DNA from: Paguma larvata
Lineage: Eukaryota; Chordata; Mammalia; Carnivora; Viverridae
Length of the DNA: 64,000 nucleotides
Direction: 5' to 3'
NCBI GenBank assembly: GCA_030068075.1
Contig: CM057826.1
Span: 46,096,558-46,160,557 of the forward strand
Below the pieces are notes generated by a model, which made no database searches, was not told the origin of the DNA, and was given only the letters and a program-made list of their open reading frames with translations. Position 1 is the first letter of the stretch; every line of letters begins with the position of its first letter. Positions 32,236 through 42,560 of this stretch are shown piece by piece. The position numbers and the translations under genes are program-made.

Positions 32236-34560
32236 ACAAATCCACAGATTTAAAAGGATATTGTATCAGCTTAAATGTGATTACTGTTTTGATCTAGAAA
32301 TCAAAAGAATCTTGTTAGCCTCTCCCACCCGAAAGTCAGACAGCTATCGCCTATACTAATTAGGGAGAACTCAATATTTTGAGTGTTGGCAATGAGCTGT
32401 GTGTGACTAGTTTGCATCGATTCTGCCTAGGCATCACCTACCTCTCAAAGAAGATGAGTTTCTTTGTCATGACTCTGTGATCACAGGTATTGAATAGTCC
32501 CTTATTAATTTACTTTAAAGAACTCTAATATTTGATTTTGTGTCTCATCCAGTCCTTTAATAGTGATGTGACTTAGATTTTGCTCTTCACCACTATTTTG
32601 TAGTACCTTGTTTTTATCCGTGGTGAGTTCAAATGTGTTTACTAAAATACTCCAACCAAGCTGGTGCAATCATATTCAATTTTGTCAGAAATTCTAAAGT
32701 AAAAGTCATTTGAAGGATATATTTAAACCCTGTTTTTCTCCCATTTCTATGGATGATGCGGTGGTATAATGTATTATCTATCTTCTGGGTGTAAAATCTC
32801 AAATTATATGTGTCTATAGCAGATACAATTCCAACCTAGGATTAAAAAAAAACAAACAAATAGAGCCTTTTTTCTTTTTCATTGATGTAGAACATCTATT
32901 TTTCTAGATAGAATAGATCTATTATTTAATTCCGTTTGTAACTATCTTCTATCCTTCTCACTCTGGTTATATATCTCAGTTTTGGTCAGAGTAGTAATAT
33001 TATGACAAGCCTTCTGGGTAGTGGCACTTGAATCCTTGTCATTCTGCACATACACTGACATCTGCCAAGATGCCTTTATTTCTCCTGATCCTCACTCATT
33101 GGTTCTGGCAGTATCTTATGGCATCCCTCTAATCCTGACAATTGGACCTTGCACCCCATCCATTCTCTGTGTCACTTTCCTACTGCACTTACATGGTGGA
33201 ACAAAATCTTGCTCCTTCCTGTGCCCTGCTCAGAGGCACACTGAAATGCTCTCACTCTGTCTATTGGACACATTAGGCAACCATTTCTTCTTGGGTTCTT
33301 GATGCTTTGCTAGCCTTTCCTGGGAAAAGGATGAGGGTACATTCTTTCTGTTCTCAGAGTCTCCAAACTAAACTGGAAGTTTTAGTGGTCTGCCCCTTCC
33401 TGCACCTGAGCTTTCCTGGGGCATGAAATAAGCACTGGGGCCCATTCTCAGAAATTCCTCATTGTCTAAACTTTCTTCTTTTCTTATGACTTATCCTACT
33501 CTTTCTTCATGTGGGAGACTGTTGATCAAGTTTGATAATATGTTACTTTGACTCTTCAACTGGTTTTAAGAACTGATTGTTAATAGCCTGATCTAGCCCT
33601 TTTGACATCCAAAAGACAAGAATTTGACTCCATTATTTGCATACCATTGCGTCATTTCTTACTTGAAATAGTTTTCATAGAATACAATACCTATTCCCTG
33701 AATAAGGAGAAGAGTTACAGAATAACAGAAAGTAGCATGTGTTCCCAAAAAGCACTATCATTATTATATCAAGATACTGTTCTATCACAGGTACAAATAC
33801 AAAAATATATATGTTGTCATAAATAAAGGACAAACTTTGGGCTCTTGGTAGAGCATTTTTTGATCAAAGGTTAGACATTTTTATATGAAAATTAATATTT
33901 GTTTTCACTTGTCTTTCCATCTGTAGACTAGAGTGTTATTTAAGACTATAAGTCTATGCCAATGGAATAAATTCATTTCATACCTCTTCAATAAAATTAT
34001 TTCCTTAGTTTCACATCCTCTTCATTCATTGTAATTATTATTCTCAGTAAAGAATGCTTGAATGTACCCAAATTTTGCACATTTTAGTGCATTACCAGAT
34101 CTTACAGCATGCCCCACCTTTTCTCTTTTAAAAAGAAAAGTTTCATGGTTATAGTAGATAACAGGCCCTTGAGCTAACACAAAACAACAAAACCAAAATG
34201 AACACAATCAAATGAACGTGAAGTATTTGTTCCTGGTTTATAAATATTTTATATTTACCTTTGAAAATAAACAAGGATTCCTTTCCTTTTATAGATGATC
34301 TTAACATGAGAATTCTGAGCTTGCTAATTGGACAAAACCATTATTGATGTAGATTGATTCAATTTGATAAACAATCATGGTAGGGAGACCAAGACATAAT
34401 GTTTACATGTCATTTTTTCCCTCAAATGAGAATTGTTTTGTACTTGAAAAAGCACTTAATTATGGACCTAAAAGGGATGCTAAGATTTGCTTTGTCATTA
34501 ATAAGCAATTCGTTTAATTTCTCTGAGCTGTTATTTTCATCAACACTGGTAGAAGGAAAT
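32236..34560. other. Long stretch without recognised repeats or genes
   Basis: About 2.3 kb. A 93-codon frame (33,021-33,302) reads cysteine-, leucine- and serine-rich with no conserved motif; the strand is pyrimidine-rich there, which keeps stops rare. An A-run with C sits near 32,846-32,860. No convincing exon or promoter. Confidence 0.4.
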
Positions 34561-34567
34561 AGCACTG

Positions 34568-34680
34568 TCAGTGTTTCCCAAAGTGTAGAAAGCATACCAC
34601 TGATGTCACTGGAGATCATGTTACGTGGCATATTAAATAATAGAGTAACAGATCCATTCCGCTTTCAACTCTACCATCCT
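34568..34680 (+). mobile_element. Possible hAT transposon end
   Basis: 'cagtgtttcccaaagtgtag' followed by 'cataccactgatgtcactgg' resembles hAT-Charlie elements that open 'cagtgtttcccaaagtgtgg'. The opposite end is not visible. Confidence 0.4.
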
Positions 34681-34742
34681 AATTAAGGCAAAGATGAAGT
34701 CTCGTTAGTGCTAGTTTTGAAGTAACTTGGTGTTACTTCTAC

Positions 34743-35220
34743 TTTTTTTAAAACATTGAATTTCAGTTAACACACGATGCTACTACATTAGTTTCACATG
34801 TACAACATAGAGATTTGACAATTCTCCACAGAATGCTACACCACAAGTAGCTACCACCTGTCACCATACATTGCTATTACAATAACATTGACTATATTTC
34901 CTATGTTGTACCTTTCATCCCCGTAATTTAGTCATTCCATAACTGGAAGCCTGTGTCTCCCACTCCCCTTAACCCATTTTGCCCACTCTCACCCTTCTGG
35001 CAGCCATCACCAGTTTGTTCTCTGTATTTGTGGGTCTGTCTCTGCTTTGTTTTTGTTTTTAGGTTCCACAAATAAGTGAAATTATATGGTATTTGTCTTT
35101 TTCTAACTTCTTTCACTTAGTATAACAGCCTCTAGGTCCAACCATTGTCAAAAATGGCAAGACGTCATTCTTTTTCTATGGCTGAGTAATATTTTCTTAT
35201 ATACGTCCACTTTTTAAACA
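34743..35220 (-). mobile_element. L1 fragment, antisense
   Basis: Clear antisense L1 order: 'cattagtttcacatgtacaa', 'ccattttgcccactctcacc', 'ccatcaccagtttgttctct', 'tttgtgggtctgtctctgct', 'acttctttcacttagtataa', 'cagcctctaggtccaaccat' and 'ctatggctgagtaatatttt'. About 480 bp, 3' UTR into the ORF2-proximal part. No reading frame. Confidence 0.85.
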
Positions 35221-35403
35221 AGGAGATCTTTAAATTCAGAAATTATTAGTCTGTAATAGTTTCTAGATAAAATATTGTTGTGTTTTTATTAATTCTTTAG
35301 TTATCGTCTCTGGGACAAGAAATATTGATTTCCCATTTATGGTAGTAGAACAGAGTAGCCTTTTAAATTTTAAGAAAAGTATTCATTAAAAAAATAATAA
35401 GGA

Positions 35404-35639
35404 GAAGCACCTGGGTGGCTCAGTCGGTTAAGCATCTGACATTGGCTCAGGTCATGATCTCAAGGTTTGTGGGTTCGAACCCCACATTGGGCTCTATGCT
35501 GACAGCTCGGAGCCTGGAACCTGCTTCAGATTCTATGTCTCCCTTTCTCTCTGCTCCTCTCTATTCAAGCTCTGTCTCTGTCTCGGTCTCTCTGTTTCTC
35601 AAATAAATAAATAAACATTAAAAATATTTTTTAAATAAT
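35404..35639 (+). mobile_element. CAN-SINE
   Basis: 'agcacctgggtggctcagtc', 'ggctcaggtcatgatctcaa', 'gggttcgaaccccacattgg', CT-rich segment with CTCGGTCTC and 'caaataaataaataaacatt'. Target duplication 'aataataagga' at 35,393-35,403 and 35,640-35,650. The B-box region 'ggttcgaaccc' retains the tRNA-like palindrome. Confidence 0.96.
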
Positions 35640-35650
35640 AATAATAAGGA

Positions 35651-37125
35651 AATATTAGGGAAGGTAGAATGTACGTAAATAAACCTTTGGCACCACAGGC
35701 TGAGTGATCTGAAAGACATTTCAAAGAGTCTAATTTTATGTTTTGTTTTATCCTGGTTTGGGTCAAAGTGAAAGACAGCATGGTATAAGCTAGTTTTTCC
35801 CCCTTCAGCCTATAGATCAGAGTGCAAAGTAGTAAAATATTTTCAGAATATAAACAAGACATGTCTTCTAAAACATCAGCCTTACTTGAAGATCACAGCA
35901 GCTGGACATACACACAAATACATAAATAGATGTATTCAGGAACTGATTCTAAATTTGCATTAATTTGCAGGATAAAGCGCTGGTCTTCAAACACATTTCT
36001 TGCTTGTTTTTGTATGGGCAGAATTGAGCAGATGGGGAAAGTCATCAGAGTCACTTAGTAGGTATACAATATGGAATGTCCCTAAATTTTCAGGTCAATA
36101 TGCAGAGATCACCAAGACCACTTGGTGACCAACAAAAAACAAAACAAAAATTTGGAAGAATTTGAAATTGCAGAGTATTTCCATTGTGAACAGAAGTGAA
36201 CTAGCCACAAATATACTTTGAAATTTGGTCAAAATGAGCAGAGGTTTCAGTAAGGTTGAGTTACTCCTATCTCCCTGCTCCCTCAGGCACATAGTAATGA
36301 ACCTCCTTTGCCTGCAAACAGTACTGTAGTGAAAGATCTACATGCACAAGAAGTACATAGCAATTAGAGAAAGAGTAACTTAAAGCCTCACCAGCTCTAC
36401 CTTGGGAGAAAATCTGGAAAGAGGCAGAGTGGGAAGGAGTTTGTCCTGAAGACAGAGAGAGAATTCAGAGCAGTATGAAAAGGATTAAAATGATCCTGTA
36501 TATTTGAAAACTTTTGGAGAACTGGGCTTTTCTTCACCTGAGCCACAACATGTGTAAACAATGGATTATGTTCTTGCACACCTATTTTTTCTCCCCTTTT
36601 TTACCTATCAGCAACACAGTGAGGGAAGAAACTTTGGGTTTGGAAAGAGCAGAAATCCATTCTATTGGTAATCTGTGTTATGCACAAAAGCTGGAGCAAT
36701 TGAAACTTCCTATCACGTTTATTATTTCTTCCCTACTCTAGGGAGTCAGGAAGGGATTCAGCATGAAAAGCAGACTACTTCTCTAAATTCCCCCTTCACA
36801 GCCTGCCAACCACTAGGGACTTTAGACAGAAGAGTTTGAGAGGCACGGAGAAAGGATCCAGGCTTTTGCCTCTTAAAGCCCTCCAGTCACATTGCAGCTA
36901 TGGCATCTGGGGAAAGCATGCTTGCTTCATAATAAGCCTACTTTTCCTTGTCAGTCTTCTCCATCAGGAATTACAGGAAGTAATCTGGGCCTGATGAACA
37001 GGAAGTGCCTGGGATATGGATATTCTTCTCTCTGGCCCTCTATCACTGGCTTTTTGAGTAGTGGTAGAAAAAGCCAGGAAGCTTACCTTTTTTTTTTTCC
37101 CCAGAAGATGTGCATATTTCTATGT
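35651..37125. other. No recognised feature
   Basis: No repeat or exon recognised over 1.4 kb. Small frames on both strands near 36,400-36,740 overlap one another and lack motifs. Confidence 0.4.
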
Positions 37126-37127
37126 AG

Positions 37128-37178
37128 ACAAGTCGTGATAGAGAACAAATGCTCAGTAAATATTCAGTGAATGACTGA
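37128..37178 (+). mobile_element. Short L2 3' terminus
   Basis: 'caaatgctcagtaaatattc' and 'agtgaatgactgaat' match the final 45 bp of L2. The upstream body is not recognisable. Confidence 0.45.
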
Positions 37179-38224
37179 ATACCATTGCCAGTTGTTTACC
37201 TTTAGAAAAAACAAGCCAAAGTATTGCCTGTCTGAGAAAACAATTTTTTTTAGCCTGCGGGCAATATCACTTGGTTACACCAGACACTTACAAAAGTATG
37301 TTCACTTCCCAAACTTTGAGCCATATTCTGAGAGGCTTTACAGAATTTGTCCCATAGATGTGGAGTTCTAGAATGTCCTACTTTTGTAAACACCGCTAAG
37401 GCAATACAGTTGGCTTCCTGCCAAGTTAACATTAAGTTTCTGCAAATGTATCTTTCGATATCTCCCTCACAGAACAGTCAGAGATAAGAGGGAAAATGAA
37501 GCTGGGGGGAAAAAATAAATTTTGATGCAAGCCGCTCTGGCAGCCATCAGCATCAACATAAGTGCTTTTTAATCCTCTGCATTTTGCCAGAGGATGACCC
37601 TCTCTGTTAGGAGTGGTAATTGCTGAACTTTACTTCTTGCTGTGACTTCAGGGAAAGGTTGTCCCCAGGCCCTGACCTGATTTTGCTCAGTGAGAGATCC
37701 CTAGGAGCTACTATTTCAGCTTTAATCCAGTATATGCACTTTTTTTTTTCAGGTTTTATATTTTAATGACTTCCCAAAACTCCCCAAAGTGAAATACATC
37801 AAAAATACGTATCTCTGCAGAGGTGTGATAGCCTAATAGTCTGGCCAGCTATTGCAAAAGAGGGTAACACTATAGTCTTGGCAGATCTTTAAGAAACATT
37901 TAAGATGAGCTGTTGGTACGCAGGCATGCTATGGGAATCAGATAAGATAGTCATTATTTTATCAATTCATATTGATAAATTAAAGTTTACTTTTTCTAGC
38001 CAAGGTAATGTTCCCACTTACCTATTCCAGTCAACCTTCCTATTAGGTAAAAAGGCATCAGATGCAATTATTAGAAACTAGACAGACTGAGGTTATGGGA
38101 GGAAAATATTATAAGCTTACTGAGTTTCTCACAGAATCCAAAAAACAGCGTCCAATTTCTTAGGAAACACTGGAGCCAGAGTCTGGACTCTGCTCTCCCA
38201 CATGGCATAACGAGCCCGTGTCTT
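37179..38224. other. Non-repeat DNA, candidate conserved block
   Basis: No named repeat. At 37,440-37,720 the sequence is balanced in composition and carries an 8-bp perfect stem, 'atcctctg' (37,572-37,579) with 'cagaggat' (37,588-37,595), around an 8-base loop. One copy of the 49-bp shared segment (37,765-37,813) follows a T-run at 37,741-37,749. Confidence 0.4.
37765..37813 (+). repeat. 49-bp shared segment, copy A
   Basis: Starts 'aatgacttcccaaaactccc' and ends 'catcaaaaatacgtatc'. It matches copy B at 38,918-38,966 at 46 of 49 bases; all three differences are transitions. Flanks on both sides are unrelated between the copies. Confidence 0.93.
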
Positions 38225-38545
38225 GATGGTGGGCACTCAGCCCTTGTCCTCTTCCCTGCTTTTGCACATGTTCTTCCCTTAGGTAGGCATGCCCTTTCCT
38301 GGGCTCCTTCAGATAGGCATTCCCCAACATTTTTTTTCCAGAATAGCTTTGTCTTCCAGTTGGTCTCTATCCTCTCATTATTTTTTTCATAGCACTTAAA
38401 ATAATGGGACATGAACTGGTTTGTTTATTACCCTCCAACTTGAAGGTAAGCTTCGTCAGCACCTTTAGCACTAGGTAGATCCCCATCACCTACACATTGC
38501 CTCCCACACCATACTCACTAAATGTTGTCTGAATTAATACATAAA
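38225..38545 (+). mobile_element. L2 3' region, sense
   Basis: 'ttttgcacatgttcttccct', 'ccctttcctgggctccttca', 'tcatagcacttaaaataatg', 'ggtttgtttattaccctcca' and 'tcactaaatgttgtctgaat' preserve L2 3' order. The 113-codon minus frame across it runs antisense to L2 and is not a gene. Confidence 0.72.
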
Positions 38546-38874
38546 TATAGGCTTAGTTGCAGTTAAGGGTGATCAGGCAGTTAAAAGAGGCAATCGTCAG
38601 TGAGGAGAGACTCCCTCAAATGTCCACTTGGCTTCCTTAACCAATTTCTAGTATCTTCTTAACGAGGCAGGAGGATGTGCATCACACACTGATTGATCCT
38701 AATCTTTGCACTGATCCCACATCAGCTCAAGGAGCTAAATAATTATGCAGTTAATAGGGGAAGAGGGTGTGGGTCCAGAATCATGTCAAATAAATGTTCC
38801 AATTACAATTCATTCTAACACACATGAAGGGAATGTCAAACCAAAAGCCAGAGATTAATATTTACAGTCAATTT

Positions 38875-39549
38875 TTATTATTCACGGATCCTATATTTGG
38901 TAATTCACCACCACTGAAATGACTTCCTGAAACTCCCCAAAGTGAAATACATCAAAAATATGTATCCCCAAATACATACCAAAAAATAAATGCAAATAAA
39001 TACAAAAAATTTTGTAATCCCCAAATCAATACTTGCTGTTGTTTTTATGGTCATTCATTGACATGGGCAGAATGGTGACAAATTTGAGTCACTCAAGGTG
39101 CTGTTCCCAGTTGAGACTTAACAGAACAACTCTGCCGTATTGTTTGAGCTCTCATGCTATAAACAAGTATCCTTTTGTGGTTTATTTACTGACACCTTTT
39201 TTGTGTCATTTAAAATGGAACCCAGGCATAGTGTTGAACTGTTGTCTGGTGTTCCTAATCAGAAGAAGGCTGTGCTGTGCCCTATGGAGAAAATACGTGT
39301 GTATTTTCTCTCATCATACATGAGTTACAATGCGCCTTATGAGTTCACTGCTAATGAATCAACAATATGTATATTAAATGTCTTTAAAACATAAAACAGG
39401 ATTATCCATCAGTTGACAAAAATGTTATGACCAGAGGCTTGCAGGAACCTAACCTGGATTTCCCCTAAGAGCAACAGTTCAGCATTTATTATTTCAGTGT
39501 ACAAGTGACTTTTTAGAAGATAACTATAGTGAATAATGAGAATAGACCG
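38875..39549. mobile_element. Tigger-type (Tc1/mariner) DNA transposon, both ends present
   Basis: The 5' end 'cagtcaatttttattattca' and the reverse complement of the 3' end ('cggtctattctcattattca') are inverted copies at about 18 of 22 bases. TA dinucleotides flank it (38,873-38,874 and 39,550-39,551), the target duplication of the Tc1/mariner superfamily. Internal words 'tgttatgaccagaggcttgc', 'aggaacctaacctggatttc' and 'ccctaagagcaacagttcag' fit the Tigger group. About 675 bp, so internally deleted. A 96-codon frame inside shows no transposase motif. Confidence 0.85.
38918..38966 (+). repeat. 49-bp shared segment, copy B (inside the Tigger element)
   Basis: Starts 'aatgacttcctgaaactccc' and ends 'catcaaaaatatgtatc'. 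It lies about 43 bp inside the left end of the transposon, between parts that otherwise read like Tigger sequence, in the same orientation as copy A. Confidence 0.93.
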
Positions 39550-39599
39550 TATGTATTAATTTAGTGAGACTTCAAGGGATTTTTATACCTATTTGATTA

Positions 39600-39790
39600 T
39601 ACCATATCACACAGATGATATAGTCAGTAAATATACATAGACATATAGACTATAGTCTAGATATACTTATATATATATAGTGACTACTATATACTTATAC
39701 AGACATATGTAGATAAATGTCTATACATGTCGATGTATACTTACTGCATATGTGTGTATGTGTGTGTATATACACACGTACATACATCTA
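39600..39790. repeat. AT-rich, palindrome-rich low-complexity region
   Basis: Loose (TA)n/(CATA)n/(TG)n sequence. It includes a perfect 14-bp palindrome 'tagactatagtcta' (39,646-39,659), 'tatatatatata' near 39,670 and 'gtgtgtatatacacac' near 39,762. Likely unstable, with cruciform potential. Confidence 0.8.
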
Positions 39791-40554
39791 GATGTTTGCT
39801 TAAAGCACATTTTTGGTTTTCTTTTCCCAAAACAAGCCATTCAGAACACAAATCTTTGATGAAGAATGTGCATCCTTTCAATAAATCATTTTTTATCACT
39901 TGTCTAAATTCATCTCAGATCATTGATGTCGGCTTGTGAGAACTGTATGTATATCCATGAATACTCAGGACTGAACATCTAAGCTACCTGCTCACTGGAG
40001 AAAAAGAGCTTGTATTTCTTATAGTTCACTGTTGACAGGCTTGGGAAAGGGCTCACTGAGCTGTGACAGTTGACATTTGGTGCACAACCACTCAGCCTTC
40101 CTGGTAGTGAACTGCCATGAAAGCATGTTACATTCTTTCTAACTGATTCTGGTCAGTCATCGTATTGCCTGTCATTAGGCTTGGACTGAAAATTAATTAA
40201 AAAGCAATAATGGAAAGGGAAGGCAGGGAATAGATAAGATGAATAATGAAGATTAAATTCGATGGAATTATTATAAATTGACAGACTCTAGACTAAATGG
40301 AAAGGACAGGAGATTAGAGCCTTTAACGCTTGTAGATGCTCATCAGCAAAGGGCATGTGGCTGATTGAGTCGAATTTCACACTCAATGAGGATTATGCAA
40401 GGGGACAACTGAAGAGAGAGGTGGACCTGTCACACTGGCACATTTAAGAATTACAAATTGTCTCTTTCATGGGCCAGATTTGGCTTGCTCATCACGCTGG
40501 CTTCTCCCGATCCTTGGTGACTAATCCATGTTCCCACGTCGCCTTCAATCTGGC
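39791..40554. other. Non-repeat block, candidate conserved element
   Basis: No repeat recognised. At 40,140-40,540: 'gtcattaggcttggactgaa', 'aaattaattaaaaagcaata', 'aatagataagatgaataatg' (GATA word) and 'gcatgtggctgattgagtcg'. No coding frame of note. Composition and absence of repeats suggest old unique DNA under possible constraint. Confidence 0.35.
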
Positions 40555-41055
40555 CTCATTCAACAAACATTTCCTTGGAGTGGTGACGAGAGCCAGACAA
40601 GGTCAAACTTTGGGGATGTGGTAGAGTGGGAAGTTTGAGTGTTTGGGTCGTGGTGCAAGAGGGCCAGGGTTTGAATTACAGCTTCACCCATTAACTATGT
40701 TGTCTTAGGTCAGTTAGTTAACCTGTCAGGGCCTCACTTTCCACAACTGGAAAGCACAGATAACACTAGTACCCACCTCATAAGGCTGTTTTGAGGATTA
40801 AATGAGCTAATCCACATATCGGAGTTTAGCACAGTGCCTGGCATAGATTGAGTACTTGTCTGAGAAACAGAAGGATGGCCACTGTGCCAAGATATCCTTA
40901 GCAGAGAAAGAGTGGTACAAGATGAGGTGGGTGAGCCAAATCCTACAGGACCTCACAGGTAGCCAAGGTGAGGATTTTAAATCTAACTCCTAAGTGTGTT
41001 TAGGAAGCTTTTGCATGGATTTAAGTAGGACACTGACAATGTTGTTTGGAAGAAA
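40555..41055 (-). mobile_element. L2, antisense, split by a MIR
   Basis: The left piece shows an antisense L2 tail ('cattcaacaaacatttcctt'). The right piece (from 40,870) has 'ggtacaagatgaggtgggtg', 'cctacaggacctcacaggta' and 'gccaaggtgaggattttaaa', corresponding to antisense L2 'ggccttgtaggccacggtaa' and 'ggactttggcttttac'. MIR at 40,630-40,862 lies between. Confidence 0.6.
40630..40862 (+). mobile_element. MIR SINE, sense, near full length
   Basis: 'gggccagggtttgaattaca', 'ggtcagttagttaacctgtc', 'agggcctcactttccacaac', 'ctcataaggctgttttgagg', 'attaaatgagctaatccaca' and 'cacagtgcctggcatagatt' cover almost the whole MIR. Confidence 0.88.
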
Positions 41056-41304
41056 ACAATGTTTGTTCTAAACATAATTTCTTCAATATTCTGTCTTTTT
41101 CTTTTATCTAGAAGAGTTTTCAGCACAGTCTCAGTATTTTCATTCCCTTCAGTGCTGATTGGCCTCTGATCTACTATCCCCCAACGTGCTCCTAACTACT
41201 CTGTCTTAAAATTCTGCAGGGACCAGCTAACCTTGTCAGATGTTGATGCTGGAAGTACTGGTGTAGGTATCCGTAGATACAACTGCTGTCGATAGTGTGC
41301 TTAC

Positions 41305-41450
41305 CCATGTCAGGCTCACATACATTATTTTATTCAAACCTCATGCCTGTATTCCCAGGTTTTATTATCCCCCTTTTCATGGATGAGCAACTGAGGCTTG
41401 AAATCCCACAGCTAGGGTTCCAATGCAGGTGTTCTACCCTGGGGCTCACT
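41305..41450 (-). mobile_element. MIR SINE, antisense (inverted pair, left arm)
   Basis: 'tattttattcaaacctcatg', 'tattatcccccttttcatgg', 'atgagcaactgaggcttgaa' and 'atcccacagctagggttcca' are antisense MIR core. It is followed after 40 bp by a sense MIR. Confidence 0.68.
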
Positions 41451-41489
41451 GGCTTCTCACCCGTTTCCAGAGGCAACTTGGAGAGAAGG

Positions 41490-41660
41490 CCCCAAAGTCA
41501 GACAAGCTGTCTTAGCTCTGCCTCGCACCTCTGTGCCTCGGTTTCCACGTTTGAAAAATGGGAATAATAGCACCATACCACAGACTCGTTGTGAGGAATT
41601 GCTGCGGTATTAATACAAAGTGGCCAGTGCGACACTGGACATAGACCGAGCACTCCGCTC
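41490..41660 (+). mobile_element. MIR SINE, sense (inverted pair, right arm)
   Basis: 'ctcgcacctctgtgcctcgg', 'tttccacgtttgaaaaatgg', 'gaataatagcaccataccac' and 'agactcgttgtgaggaatt' are sense MIR. CpGs are unusually frequent for such an old copy (for example near 41,520-41,545 and 41,640-41,670). Confidence 0.68.
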
Positions 41661-42249
41661 GTGTTCCGCCATTCTCTTTATTTTGCTCTGTTGCCCGTCT
41701 GTCAGGGGGTTCTTGGCATCTGCTAAACTGAAGTAGTAGAATGTTTTGTTTCCAGCCACTCCTCACCGTTAACCAGTTCCCTTGTTGTCTCTGAGACAGT
41801 GTGTCATGCGCGAGGAAGGCACGGCCCATTGCTCTGCAAAGGGCTGCTCCTGATGTTCATGTGGCTGTCTCTTCCACCCTCAGTACAGGTTGAACAGGGA
41901 AGCTGTGTGTGTACACATTCATGATGCTAAGCCCCAATTCCTCCTAAACTAGTTTTCTCCAAATTATGCTTTTTAATTAAACCTTTCAAGGTTTAATTAG
42001 GAAATGACATGAGTCATCTTTGTTTCTGAAAATGTATTTGTGGTTTGGCTAATTATGTAGTGAGATTTAATATGGTTTCACTTCATGTGTGAAATTAATA
42101 CACTGAGTATTTTAAAAAGGAAAACATCTAAAGCATTTTACCTGGGCTTTAGGTTGACAGCAAATATATAGTTCAAAGGAGTCCCACCGGAAGCAATGCT
42201 GGGAAACAGTGGACTGGTTTTCAACAGCCACTGTAGGTGAGATGTCTGT
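41661..42249. other. Non-repeat block with palindrome and AP-1 word
   Basis: Contains a perfect 12-bp inverted repeat with 2-base spacer: 'taattaaacctt' (41,974-41,985) and 'aaggtttaatta' (41,988-41,999). A consensus AP-1 site 'tgagtca' lies 10 bp further on (42,010-42,016). A further 'gctaattatgtag' follows. No repeat family recognised. Function is inference. Confidence 0.45.
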
Positions 42250-42560
42250 GAGATACACCCTTGGTCTCTTAACCAGTACATCTGATCGTGCAGGCTTTAA
42301 AGGTGCCTCATTGCTTAGAGATCAAATCTAAGTTCCTCCAATTCTATCTCCCCCCAACCTCATGTAGAGAGAGGTGGACCCGTCGTGTAGACCATTCTCC
42401 AGCTGTATCATACTCTGTCATTTCCCAAACTGCCTCACTCCTTTATGCCTCGGTGACTCTGTACATGGTGCGGCCTTCCCCACAGGGCCTCATCCCATCT
42501 CTTTCTGATATATTCCTCCGCATGTATGTTAACCCTGTATTTTTCTGTGTTCTGATGCTT
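42250..42560 (+). mobile_element. Possible L2 fragment, sense
   Basis: 'ccaaactgcctcactccttt' and 'gcggccttccccacagggcc' have the pyrimidine-rich character and spacing of L2 3' sequence, but key L2 words are missing. Confidence 0.35.

Noticed and set aside
38071..38412. 113-codon minus-strand frame
   Set aside because: It runs antisense through an L2 3' region that is recognisable on the plus strand and has no protein-family signature.
39033..39394. 96- and 84-codon frames
   Set aside because: Both lie inside the Tigger element, overlap in different frames and show no transposase catalytic residues.
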